From Marasmius tenuissimus (taxonomy: Eukaryota; Basidiomycota; Agaricomycetes; Agaricales; Marasmiaceae), in assembly GCA_029532415.1 (NCBI GenBank), contig JAQOTA010000049.1:620001-684000 (forward strand): a DNA stretch of 64,000 nucleotides. Reading direction: 5' to 3'. The notes beneath the pieces are model-generated. The model was not told the origin of the DNA. It ran no database searches and was given only the letters and a program-made list of their open reading frames with translations. Positions 22,099-33,586 of this stretch are shown in pieces (positions within the stretch are counted from its first letter, which is position 1; each line of letters opens with the position of its first letter). The position numbers and the translations under genes were made by a program.

Positions 22099-23569
22099 CT
22101 ACAGGCCGAACGATCGCACGGTCATTCGGAGTGAAGTTGTCGGGTCGTTCCGTGGGTGAGTCGCATCCGAATCCTCCTCGACGTGAATCACCAGACGCGT
22201 GGAGACAATGATCAGTGTCGGTGCGATACCCTGTAATTGAACGATTCAACACGCGCTCTATGAAGAAACCACGGAAATTGACGGACAGCGGCGAGAACGA
22301 TCAGCGGGAAAGAGTCGAGTGGTGGATGTGGGGAATTAGCGAGGATAAGATTCAAGATCATGGTGAGCGGATACAGCATTCCGGACTCGAGGCTGAAGAG
22401 AGAAGGAGAATCAGAGTCTAGCAAGCAGTAATAAATTGTGGATGATCTACATTATCTTGTTGATAGTCCTGACAACTCTTACCTTCGATGGATTAAGAGT
22501 ACGCGTAATCCACCATATTCGTCCTGCTGCGAAAAGGATTTGCGCTCTTTATCCCATGCCATCGTGTTGCAGATTACTCACCCGTGAGCAGGGTTAGAGC
22601 CAGATTGAAGGATGCACTAACAATACAACCAAAAAAACCGATGTTTTGGCCTGTCGCGGCTAATACCTGATTTCTCTCTATAGTCAGGTCCCTGTATCCC
22701 ATAATCTCCATGCCCATGCCTATTGCGATAACGACTGTTCCATTTTAGCAGCGAGAGGGAAGAGGAATTGATTTAGATACCAGCAATGGCACATGAGAGA
22801 CCAACCAAAGGCACTGCGACGCGTTTCCTGGAACCCCATATAATGTAGCATCTGTGAATCTGAGTCATCCTTTGTCAGTCCGGCGATCACATTGCCATTC
22901 GAACGGACTGACGAGCATCGAATCTGCGACCAGACTGTGTACACAATCAGTGATGCTCCACAGAGATCTGGGAATGGTGTTGCGCAGACACAACTTACTT
23001 TCCTAGAGTGGATAGGACGAAGTTTAGTGTGCTAAGGGGGTGTGAGTTGAGTATCGAGCTTGGAATTCAGTCCTGATAAGATGTCACTTACGGTAGAGCA
23101 ATCCTCAATCTGTCGTGTCCGACCTTATAATCTCGTAGACTCCGATAATCGCGATCCTTGACGGACAGATATACTACACTGGACAAATGTAGTGCAAGTA
23201 TTGTTTCTGAAGCAACACTGGTGGTGGATAGAAAGAAGAGGATTGAGGTCCAGGTTATGTAGAGTTTGCGGTGGTGGATTTCACTTCGTCGAAGGACGTG
23301 TACACATAGACCGAAGAGTAGAACATAGAAACCTGAGTGTAGGGAATGTGATTTGGTGAAGTGGATGCCACTCGGCCCTCTGAGCATCAGACTGACCATA
23401 AACAATGCAAGTCACCTATGATACATTGTCAGTATTCATTCTGAGCAGGACCCAGACCGTGATTGACGAGACTGACCATAACTGTGACTATGGGAAATGT
23501 TACGACTTTTCCGACCTGTAGAAGCGGCAGATATTCTTCTGGGAGGGTGGAATTTACCGATGTAGACAT
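22099..23569 (-). CDS. 7TM membrane protein, subfamily A, copy A8
   Basis: A-type 7TM gene. The start at 23569 reads MSTSVNSTLPEEYLPLLQ. It has the 19-nt exon (VTCIVY), GFYVLLFGLCVHVLRRSEIH, the 33-nt exon (TLNFVLSTLGK), the 22-nt exon (LVADSML), IHRCYIIWGSRKR, an exon with FNLALTLLT, AGRIWWITRTLNPSK, LESGMLYPLTM and GIAPTLIIVSTRLVI. A 7-nt insertion in the last exon makes a TAG at 22099-22101, so the cytoplasmic tail is shorter than in A6 but all seven membrane segments remain. Probably functional with a trimmed tail. Confidence 0.7.
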
Positions 23570-24937
23570 AGCAGATCCAATAGGGCTGAAGCGCTTTCTC
23601 GAAGTGATGCCCGTCTTGTGCACGCTTTTGTAGCACAAGGCTTCCGCGCTGAAGTTTGCCTCGGACATTGATATAAAACACCAATTTTCGGTTGAATTAC
23701 GGATCATTACACAGCTGAGTACGGACTCAGCAGATGAAGAAAGAAATCAGTCCATGGCGGTTACGCCACAGCAAGGAAAATAGATTTTCTCAAGAGCCTC
23801 GGCCTTCATGAATTCAAATGATTTCTCCCTTGACTATGTAGACGGTTGAAAGTAGCGTAAGCGCCAAAAAGATATCGTTGTCGAGGTCGGAGCTCGTTAG
23901 ACGGTATCATGATGGTTGTTGAGTCGAATGTAGGGCTCAGGAGAGACCGGCAAACTGACGAGGCGTGTCCGGATCAGGCTTCGGGACACAGTCCGAACTT
24001 TCGGTCTAGGTCAATCATAAGCTTGTGATTGTACGTTCTTCACTGGCAATCATGATCTTTTAAAGGGATCAGTGTTCCAGAATATACTACACGCTCCCGA
24101 CAACTCAGCGTGGAGACCGTTGTCAATACTATGCTCTATTGAGTACTACGCAAACTTGTACAAGGCGTCGAATACCTCGCAGATGTGATCCCAGTCCTTC
24201 CCAACTCACAAGTTGGTTTCACACATCCCATGACCTTTGTTACATCTACCAGCCCAATCTAGATCTATACGAAAGACTTATGTTCGACCGCGCATTCTTT
24301 GGCAAGATTTAACGCGCTCGAACTTCCTTTACTCGTTTTTGGACATGAAACAGCGTCCCGATCTTAGCTTCATCATTGATCAAAGAACTTCCAAGGACAG
24401 CACTTGTTGAATAAAGCTCGGATCTGCGGTGATAATCTGCTAGAATTAGAACAAGAGGATAGGTCCCTAGATTCCAAGACCGTGGGCTCATAGTAACTTA
24501 CGTTCAAGATGTTCCATCTCTATATCAATAATGTAGCGGAACTCTGGCACGGATTAAGAAAGCCCGACATGAGTTGTAGGAAAGCTAGCATGGTTCAATC
24601 TCAGTATGCAGCGAGATCGCTGCGGAGGTTGGAACTCGTTTCTGAAGTGTGTGGCTGAGCCACCGAGTTGAACGGAATGTTTCGACGAGCTCGTACACTC
24701 TATGATCGCTCCTGTGTGATATTTCAGACGCTGTAAGCGTGATATCAAGTCCACATAATTCTGGTGCAACCCAAGTTAGAGCTTGGAGAGCCGAAGGCCG
24801 TGGAAGAATGAATTTTGGAGCGAATCAGCTCCCGCTCAAATTTTTGTCGCGGAAAAGCGTTTGCCAGGTTGTAATCATGCGTCTCGGAAACTTGCCAGAT
24901 GATAGTGAAAGGCTCTCATAACTTGAACCTCATAGGC
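23570..24937. other. A8-B9 intergenic region with repeated A-upstream blocks
   Basis: Two partial copies of the A-upstream block are visible (about 23640-23960 and 24330-24500), which points to an internal rearrangement. No gene is supported. Confidence 0.5.
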
Positions 24938-26472
24938 CTAGTCTACAGAAGCAATACGAGAATGCGACGGTATGCCTTCAGCGATAGCTGTTTTATAGCT
25001 CATACCCAGACGCACACGGAGGATGATTAAAGTCGCCGCAATTCCCTGTCATGTACACGGTGAGAAGCCAGACAAATACAAGTTGCTTGTACGCACAGCT
25101 GCTAATGTGAGTAGCGGAAATGTGTCGAAAGGGACCTGGTTTGTTGAGAACGCGTTGAAAATGGCCAAGTGCAGTACCATCACCAACGGATAGATCATCC
25201 CGGATTCGATGCTGTGAAATCTCATTTGTCAGCACAATTTGACAAGCAGCAATCAAGATTCATTTACATGATTCTGAAGACCGAACGATACCTCTTTGAG
25301 GAAACCGAAGTCGTTGCTACACTTAGCAACTTTGTGGGGCGAATGGCAATCCATCAGATTCGTCCGGTTTTAGAGAGGTCGTTAGCACCGTGCAGTAGTA
25401 TCGCATAAACTTGGTTTCTGACCAGTCAAGCACGTAAGAATTACGTTGAAGATTCCACTGGCAATCCCTGTCTTACCGGAGAGACTCTGGCCAACAAACT
25501 TCAGGCTACCTCCGATGACGCTCATGATCCCTCCAGCAAGCAAGCCCGCTCAGAAACGCAGTAGAATCAGCCAAATATTGGCACCGGAAGGTCTGCATAC
25601 ATACCGTTGGTGAGCAAGCATGCAGTTCCCAGTATGATTGTCACTCGATTGTCAGACCTTGCCATATGGCACCTATGTATCTATTTTTCTGGGTGCTGTT
25701 GAGTTTTCGGCTCTGGCCCGGGTTCCTGCTTGTACACGTGTTGTTATATTAGTTTACCCAGTGTCATTTACCATATCTACAACCCTGTACAATGGATTTC
25801 TTGCTTTTCTGCCCCCATCTCAGAGTCAAACTTCCAACAGGTGCTTAGTTCATGCATCGAGGACGAGTGACGCACATTACTCATGAGCACTGAGTCTGCG
25901 ATAGCACTATCGACGGGCAATGAGATACTTCATGGGTAGGATCCATGTCTCACTCACTTGGATACCGTATAGGCAAGTTTTATCCCACTGATATGCTTGG
26001 TGAGCAGGATATAACAGAGTATCATGATGACTCACTACGTAGCAGTCTTGAAAGCGTCGTTTTCTACGTACTGCATAAAACCTGAGTAGTCTTGAGTTCT
26101 CACGGCATTGAACTTGACGATAGACTGTTGAAGCACCATTATAGTCTCTGCGGTGACTGTGGTTGATGATGAGAAAAACAGGAGGATCGTCGAGGTAAGA
26201 TAGAACTTCTGATGATGGAAGGTTGGCCCATAGCGCAGGATGTATACACGTGGTCAGAGCTTTAGCTTCCAGAGCTTCTGAACGGCTCTGGGCAGCCTAC
26301 TAACTGTAAATCAGGTAAGTTAACTGATATAATGATCAATCAGAGATTCTGGTCACTTTTTATGCACTCAAATAGTATGAAAACTCACTAAAAGTGTTGC
26401 TTGAGGGTAAACCACAACCTGATGAGGGTCAAGGAAAAGGGTATACTTGCTGGGGATTGCAATGGTCGCCAT
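24938..26472 (-). pseudogene. 7TM subfamily B pseudogene B9
   Basis: Recognisable B-type copy with two lesions. The 5' part of exon 3, which should encode the YALLFGLCIY stretch of TM1, is deleted (about 26255-26265), leaving only VYILRYGPTFHHQKFY. In the GRIWWI exon the first tryptophan codon is TGA (about 25352-25354), giving GRI-stop-WIAIR. Exon 1 (MATIAIPSKYTLFLDPHQ) and the last exon (GIAATLIILRVRLGM) are still present. The donor after the 19-nt exon is GTTAGT. This is more diverged than the other B genes. Confidence 0.75.
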
Positions 26473-27170
26473 GTTCCAGGAAATGATATCCCATCTCTGG
26501 CCACTGCGTGCGCCTTGATATGAAGAAGCTACGCATGTACATACAACTACAAGCTGAATTAGAATCAGAGTCGGATCACTATCCAACTGAGATGAGAGAG
26601 CATGAAAAATCAGGATCTCTTTGTGTCACTCCCACACAATTATGAACCAGACCAATGCCGCTGTACGGCGACTGACAGCGGTGTACTATGAGGTAAAAAA
26701 GATTGTTGTCAAGTTTGAGAGGCTCCACAATGATTGGATCCATATGAGAAGAGAGGCTTCAGGATTTGCTGGTGTGGCATGTACCACCAAGATAAGATTT
26801 TTGCACGCTTCTTACAGTGGCAGAGCCAACGTACATTTGCATGTACAGCTGCCAACAACGTTAGTGACAAAGGGGTGAATCAAGCCAATCATATGCCTTG
26901 GTTATACTTGAGATTGAATGTTGAAGACCTGCCCCTGAAACTGCATCAACCATAACCCATATATCTTTTTGTTTGTCGTGTGAGACTTGGTGCTAGAGCA
27001 TGTATATTATTCGCAGCAGCGAGGCTCAACCATCAATATCATTAGTCAACCTAAATACCTGAAAGAGCCTGTGAAACAAGAGAGGGCGTGTGCAGACACC
27101 ATACTTCCAATCGCGGAGACGGTAAGCTCACTGGGTTGTCCAAGTCTACCATGAGTGTTAAATCAAGTTC
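26473..27170. other. B9-A10 spacer lacking a TSC10 relic
   Basis: Unlike the other units no TSC10 copy is found here. Instead about 26700-26880 resembles the A-upstream block (GGATTTGCTGGTGTGGCATG), and 27060-27140 resembles the usual unit junction. This suggests a deletion or recombination that removed TSC10. Confidence 0.5.
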
Positions 27171-28706
27171 TCAATTGTTCTGAGCCACGACCTTGGTGCC
27201 ATCTCTTGTGGAGGGGGCATGAGGTCCTCTCAAGCCTCGAGACAGATTGTACGATTGCTCAGTCAGCCTGATTGAGGCCAAATTGTTGGTGTGGGAATAA
27301 TTCACATCCAAGTCCTCCACAACGCGAATTGTCAGACATGTGAGGACAATGATCAGTGTAGGTGCAATGCCCTGAGTAGAACGGGTCAGCGAACAGATCT
27401 CTCAGAAAGGTTTACAGATCCACGAACAGCAGAAAGAATGACCAGTGGGAAAGTGTTGAACAGCGCCAGATTTCGGGAGTTTACCATGCTGAGGTGTAAG
27501 ATCATGATCAGAGGATAGATCATTCCAGATTCAAGGCTGAAGGGAAAAAATTCAGGGTAAGCCCAGGCAGGTACAAAAATCAACGAGATGCTTAACATGA
27601 TCTTATTGATAGTCCTGACCGCCCTTGTCTTAGATGGCTTAAGGGTACGTGCGATCCACCATATTCGTCCAGCTATAAGAAATATTAGAGAGACATTAGA
27701 TTGATTCACGCCAGGCCATTCGAGTTTGAGTTACTCACCCGTTAGCAAGGTCAAGGCGAGATTGAAGGACACACCAATGACAAGACTAGTTGCCACGATG
27801 GCGTCACCTTCAGAAGCTAAGGCCTGATTTGTCTTGATACTCGTGTTTCCAAACCCTATGAACATGGCTGTGCCTATCGTAGTCACAACTGACTTGCCAT
27901 CAGCAGGGTAAAGAGGAACAAAAAATTGACATAGATACCAGTGATGGCGCAGGAGAGAATAGCCAAAGGTACGGCAACATGTCTCCTGGAACCCCATGTA
28001 ACGTAGCATCGATGAATCTGGACATTTGTTAGCTCAAAGTAATGGTCCCAGTATTGTCTAGCATAGACTGACGAGAATTGAATCTGCAACTGCACTGTGA
28101 GGGCGATCAGTGAATTCCACAAAGACTTGTAAATTGTGTGGGACAGCCTACTTTGCGAGAATCAAGATAATATAGGACAATATACTGAGGGAACAAGCTG
28201 AGCACTTGTACTTGATTCACAGCATGAAGCCACTCACTATAGGGCAATCTTGAGTTTGTCATGTCCAGCCTCGTAATCTCCTATACCCTGATGATTGTCA
28301 TCCTTGATGGATAGATATATCACACTCGACTTGTGTTGCTTGTACATTGTTTCCACAATGACCATAGCAGTTGATAGCAAGAAGAGGACAGATGTCCAGG
28401 CTAGGTATGGTTTGTGGTGATGAATTTCGCCATGTTGGAGAATGTATGTGCATATACCAAAGAGTAGAACGTAAAAACCTAAATGTTGAGGATATGTTCA
28501 GCGCCAGTTCCATTCTCTAAGTTTAACAAATGAAATGACCATAAACAACATATGGTACCTATAGCACGTCGTAAGTAAGCACGCTAGATAGTACTATGGC
28601 TGTGGAACCGACCATAACTGTGGCCACGGGATATGTTATGGCTCTTCGAACTGGAGGGAAAGGTGGATATTTATCCAGTGAGAGGGTGGTGTTTGACGTA
28701 GACATA
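27171..28706 (-). CDS. 7TM membrane protein, subfamily A, copy A10
   Basis: Complete A-type gene. The start at 28706 reads MSTSNTTLSLDKYPPF. It has the 19-nt exon (VPYVVY, donor GTCATT), exon 3 with GFYVLLFGICTYILQHGEIH, a 33-nt exon (ILSYIILILAK), a 22-nt exon (AVADSIL), IHRCYVTWGSRRHVAVPLA, FNLALTLLT, AGRIWWIARTLKPSKTR, LESGMIYPLIM and GIAPTLIIVLTCLTI. It ends AQNN at a TGA at 27171-27173. No stops or frameshifts are seen. A 3.3-kb DNA transposon lies about 190 bp upstream of its start and could affect its promoter. Confidence 0.74.
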
Positions 28707-28897
28707 GGAATAGGACAAGGTGGTGTTCAGCCCGCTCACACTTTTGTACAAGGCTTCTATGCACTCTTTCAATTGGATGAAACACCAGTCTTCATCATCA
28801 ATCATAAAACTGAGAACAGGATTCGGATGGAGAAAGCTCAATTCGGATCTGTGGTAATTGGTCTACCAGAAGTCCAAAGAGAACAAACACTCTACTA

Positions 28898-31800
28898 TGG
28901 TGCCGGCCGGCTAGTCACCACCTACCAGGTGTAGTGGCCAAATCGGTCAAGAATTTTCAAAAAATTAGATTTGCAGTCTGGATCGATTGGTGAAAAAGGT
29001 TTTTCTGTGTCACAGTCACGTCATGTCACATCAGTGATGGGTGGTTCAGCCCTTGAAGCCACATGTTGTTGCCATCGTCGTTGTCGCTGTTATCGGTGGT
29101 CATCAGTGGTCCTGAGCTGAGCGGGATTTTAAATTTTTAGCTGGTTCACCTCGTTTTTGGGCTATTGAGCCTTTTTTTTGTCCTGTACCCTCCTGTACCA
29201 TATCCCTCCTCGTTGCAATACACCATTGGCTTGACCCACACACAAAAAAGCCACCTCGCGCGTGCTGCCAAAGCTCAAAGAACAAGACATCCATGTCATG
29301 AAAGTACAACTCAGTCAGACTCAGATCCCGAGATGGACGACAGTATATGCGATTGGAATGGGACAATTAATCATTATGTGATGGACATCTCAGATGAGGA
29401 TAGTAACAATAGCTCAGACTCAGAATGGAGCTCAGAGAGCAGAGAGAGTGATGAGGAAAGTGACAAAGAATGGGACTTGGAATCTGAGGGGAATTGTGTG
29501 GTTTTGGAGAGGATGAGAGCCGAGGCTGCACAAGAGCTTGTGAAATTGCTTGAGCCGTCAGCAACTGAGGAACTTATGAAGCCAAAAACCAACAAAGAGT
29601 GGAAGGAGGCAGGAAAATCAATGAGGGGAGTCTATACTGGGAGTTCTGCCTGGACCCAACGCAGAAAAGACAAGGAGTTGCAGGATAAGGAGACAAAGGA
29701 TGCAGTTGAACAACAGAGGTAAGTCCTATCAATGTATTCGGTCACATTGAGCACTGTTAAAAGCTTGCACAATTCAGCCCGAGTGTATCCATAATGCGCC
29801 AGTTTTTCAAACCTGCTCCTTCTGATGTCCACCTACGACCACAGCCCCCACCTCCAAACCCTGTTTCCAATCTCAAAGATTTTACGAGCAGGCTTGGGTA
29901 CACATCAGATGACTCCGAGACTGATTCCAAGAACAATAGTGACAGTGAAATTGTCACCGCCACCTCAAGCCCTTTGCTCTCGGGCCTGATCTCCTCATCG
30001 GAGCCAACTCCAGCTTTGGCATCTTCAACAATTATGGCCTCAGAACCACACTTCACAGCTCGTCTACCTCCTCCTTTGAAAAGAAGAAAGCTTGAAATAT
30101 CGTACCGTGTCGCTTGTCAGCAGAGAAAAGACTTCCGTCATAAAGAGCGTGAACTTGCTCTCAAGGCAGTCACGAAGCTGATTCAGTCAAAGCGAACGAC
30201 ATTCGACGCTGGAAACAACTCGTTACAAGCCACCCGAGCCTGTGCAGCCGAGAGCTGTCTTCGATTGGTTGTAAATAAAGGTCAATCACTCACTGCTGCC
30301 TCCATTACTGCCGCCGAAGCATTTGGATTGTCGTCTAACCATGGAGCTCGTAGTGTTCGCGAGTGGACAGGAATATGGATCAAACGGAGAGAATTACCAA
30401 AGTCGGGTAGAGGCACTCATGCCAAAACCTTCTCTCTACTTTCGGACCCTGTGTTTCTTGAGGGTATTTGAACATATGTACGCTCCAAAAAATGGGCGAC
30501 CGACCTGCAGAAGTTGCAGAAGTTTATTAACAATGAGCTTCTGCCTGACGTTGCCAGGGATTATGGGAAGCGGGTCATTGGGTTGGAAATGGTGAAGGGA
30601 CTCCAGCATTACCTCGAGGTCGAGCCATTCCCTCGCGTACACTACAAGGTCAAGAAGGGACTCTCATTGAAGACAGCAGAGTGAATGTTGAGAGGACAGG
30701 GATTTGCGTACACAGAGCACAAGAAGGCGCTTTATTATGACGGCCACGAGCGTCCCGATGTTGTTGGTGACCGTCAAGAGCATTTTGTTCCCGAGTATGA
30801 TGAGATTCAGGAAAATCTCATTGAATATGTGGTTGGAAAGGTTGATGAGGAGAAGTTGAAGTCTCCCATACAGAACAAGTCCCATGACTGTGTTCATGTC
30901 CGGTATGTAATGTGTGCGCACGATGAGATGACTGCCCAAGCCAATGATGGTCGAAAGAAGAGTTGGGGTCCAGCAGATGAGCAGCTGCTAAGGAAGAAGG
31001 GTTTGGGTCGTGGAATTCATCACAGCGAGGTGATATGCTTAGCCGTTGGCTGGATGAAGGATGCCGGACAGAGTATGGAGTATGGAAAGAATTATGAAGG
31101 TTATTGGAACGGGGAAATGTTTTGCAAGCAGGTAAAATTTTCACTTACTCGTTATCACAACAACTAACCTTTTTGGTAGCTCCGCAAGAAAATTATCCCA
31201 ACTTTCAAACGTATTCATGGTGCTGGCCATGTTGCAGTGTTTCTCATTGACAACTCGCAGGGCCACTCTGCATATGCAGAGAATGCCCTCCTTGTATCAC
31301 GCATGAACCTCAATCCTGGTGGTAAACAGGCCATTATGCGCAATGGATGGTTCCAGAACCAGGCTGGTGTTCACGTTATTCAACCCATGGTTTTTCCCCA
31401 TGATCATCCAACTTGGCCGTCACTTCCAAAAGGGATGAAGGCAGTCCTTCAGGAACGGGGACTCTGGAGGTCTGATCTACTGATGAAATGCAAAGACAGG
31501 TGCTCAGGGGAGTCATCAGCCTGCTGCGCGAAGCAGATCCTGGAGAACCAGCCAGATTTTAAGGCTCAAAAGTCACTCGTTCATGAAATTATCACCAAAG
31601 CTGGTCATTGTTGCCTCATGCTCCCAAAATATCATTGTGAGCTTAACTTTATTGAATTCTTCTGGGGTTCTGTGAAGAAGTATCTGCGGGATAACTGCGA
31701 TTATACCTTTGATACCTTGAAGGCCAATCTTCCCATAGCAATGGAATCTGTCCCCTTACAGACCATCCGAAGATGGGAGCACAGGATGGCACGGTGGATG

Positions 31801-32170
31801 GACGCTTACCGGGATGGTATAGATGCAAAAGAGGCTCAGTTAAAGGTCAAGGAGTTTAGTTCCTGTTGATATAAGTCTCATCGTTGCATTACAGAGGGTA
31901 TGGGTAGAGTTATGGACCAGCAAACTTGATCTCTGTACCGTCTTCACCAATTCTATGCTGCATGTGATATTACATCAGCTTCCTAAAAAGGAAGGTGGCC
32001 AAATTGAAAAGTATAATTTTGGAAGATGAGGTTGGGGGGACAATTCCTCTTACAGTTTTCATCTACTCATTGGAAGCTATTATTCTGTAAGAGGAATAAA
32101 CATTTGATCTAAAGGGGAAGTGTCAGTACTGACTTGCACAAAACAGGTGGTGACTAGCTGACTGGCACCA
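28898..32170 (+). mobile_element. Tc1/mariner-like DDE transposon, 3273 bp
   Basis: Inverted ends TGGTGCCGGCCGGCTAGTCA and the complement of TGACTAGCTGACTGGCACCA match over about 26 bp with three transitions. TA is duplicated on both sides (28896-28897 and 32171-32172). The paralogous empty site near 17838-17856 (CTCTGGTACTTCTAGAATC) supports the boundaries. It carries one transposase gene on the plus strand. The insertion lies in the A-upstream block between A10 and B11. Confidence 0.85.
29333..31869 (+). pseudogene. DDE transposase, two in-frame TGA stops
   Basis: Three exons. Exon 1 ends at 29718, with the upstream in-frame ATG at 29165 as an alternative start. Intron 29719-29777, exon 2 29778-31131, 48-nt intron 31132-31179, exon 3 31180-31869. 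The N-terminus is acidic and Ser-rich, followed by MRQFFKPAP and a basic region. Catalytic-type motifs are YYDGHERPDVV, FLIDNSQGHS and CELNFIEFFWG, i.e. a DDE_3-like endonuclease. TGA codons at 30469-30471 and 30682-30684 interrupt exon 2 without a frame change. At both places the context (GI-TYVRSKKW and TAE-MLRGQGF) suggests an original CGA (Arg). Inactive unless the stops are read through. Confidence 0.85.
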
Positions 32171-32401
32171 TAACTTCTAGATTTGTGGCGCGTTTGAGAT
32201 GCTCTATTATAATACAGTAGATCCCTGATAGCTTCATTCAAAAACTCATAAGTCATTCATTATCGGTAGGTAAATCATGGTCCATACCCTGACTCTAATG
32301 CAGTGCAGTGGGATGGAGCTGTGCTCTCCGCATGTCAGAGAACAGCATCAAGGCCTACAATACTTTGCTGTCGTTATCAAGATCAGAAGGCGTTATCTGT
32401 A
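32171..32401. other. Right flank of the DDE transposon (A-upstream block)
   Basis: Host sequence that continues the A-upstream block interrupted at 28897 (ACTTCTAGATTTGTGG resumes the paralogous sequence). No gene is seen. Confidence 0.6.
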
Positions 32402-33055
32402 CAGTCATCCCCTACCATTTGGGATGCCCCCATCATTCAGGACGTTGGCTTTTCCTGATGCGTTCTTGCGCTGTCCCCTCTCAGACTTGTGGTTTTCCTA
32501 TCTGTTTATGACCTATATATATGCTATTAGCACTGTGTCCATTCAGGTGAAGTCCCAGAGAAGAAAAATGGGTAATATGTCCAGTTTGGCCTAATATTGA
32601 ATTCTTGAGGCACGATCAAAGCAGACTGTGCCGTCCAAAACATACTGGGCGTGTATAGTATAGTATCCATCACATTCTTTGCCTACCCAGATGATCGAGA
32701 GACATAGAGAGCATGGTGTGGGCGTGCAATAGTGAAGTTGGGCAAAACAGGTTGGTTGAACACCGTTCCAAAGGTCATGTAAATGATGTGATAGCTCACA
32801 TCTCTCCGCGTTTTGGTCGCTTATCAGCATGATGATGTCACATCCCAAATGGTAGGTTTTCAGTTGATAACAAAAAATTCAACTGATAGTCGAATCATGC
32901 AGCTAGCTCCCTCCCTTCAGGCAAGGTAAGTTGCTGAGCATCTTATTCACATAGTATATTTACTTCCTAGATACAACAGCTCAAGGGAGAGGAGGCCTAA
33001 TGCACCTTAAATCTGTGACCAAGATTTGGCTGTCCCAAATGGTAGGGGATGACTG
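32402..33055. mobile_element. Non-autonomous TIR element, 654 bp, copy 2
   Basis: Same family as 4425-5068. It begins CAGTCATCCCCTACCATTTG and ends with CAAATGGTAGGGGATGACTG, with TA on both sides (32400-32401 and 33056-33057). It is inserted in the A-upstream block of the A10-B11 interval, where sister units are continuous. Confidence 0.8.
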
Positions 33056-33586
33056 TAATCTGCTGTAGTGATGATGGTCGGGTTCAAGAAGGTTCAGGGT
33101 TTGCTGGTGGATGACACCAGTGGGAAAAAACATTCATTATACACTTCTTACCAGTCAGGGGCAAAGTTTGGTCCAACACCTATTGAGTACTCCTAAGGAG
33201 CTTTGAACACCATAACTGTACAGGGAACATATCAGTGCTGCAGAATGATGCAGGCGTTTCAATAGGGATGATCAACAGTAAATATCTAACACGTGTCCTA
33301 TTAGTATCACCATTTAAAGTCACAGTGCGGGACAGTCAGCTCAATTCAAGGAAGCTCACAGGAGTGCAAACTCTGAGCACTAGCCATGATGCAGATGAAT
33401 GGTACCCTGGTCATCAAATTCAACACGTAATACACAACCAAGATCAAATGGGTCGGATGCAGTCAGCTCAGACGAGGCCAGTCACGTACTGAGAAAATTC
33501 AATTCAATATTGTCAAATGTACATACGAAACTAGTACTTGGCGATGTTACCAATATTTCAATCGGAGGCTGGACAATAAGATGATA
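33056..33586. other. Remainder of the A10-B11 intergenic region
   Basis: Continues the A-upstream block (GATGGTCGGGTTCAAG) and the 3' flank of B11. No gene is seen. Confidence 0.5.

Noticed and set aside
29754..30056. Minus-strand frame inside the transposase N-terminus
   Set aside because: It is an antisense shadow of the Ser/Asp-rich exon 2 and lacks independent support.
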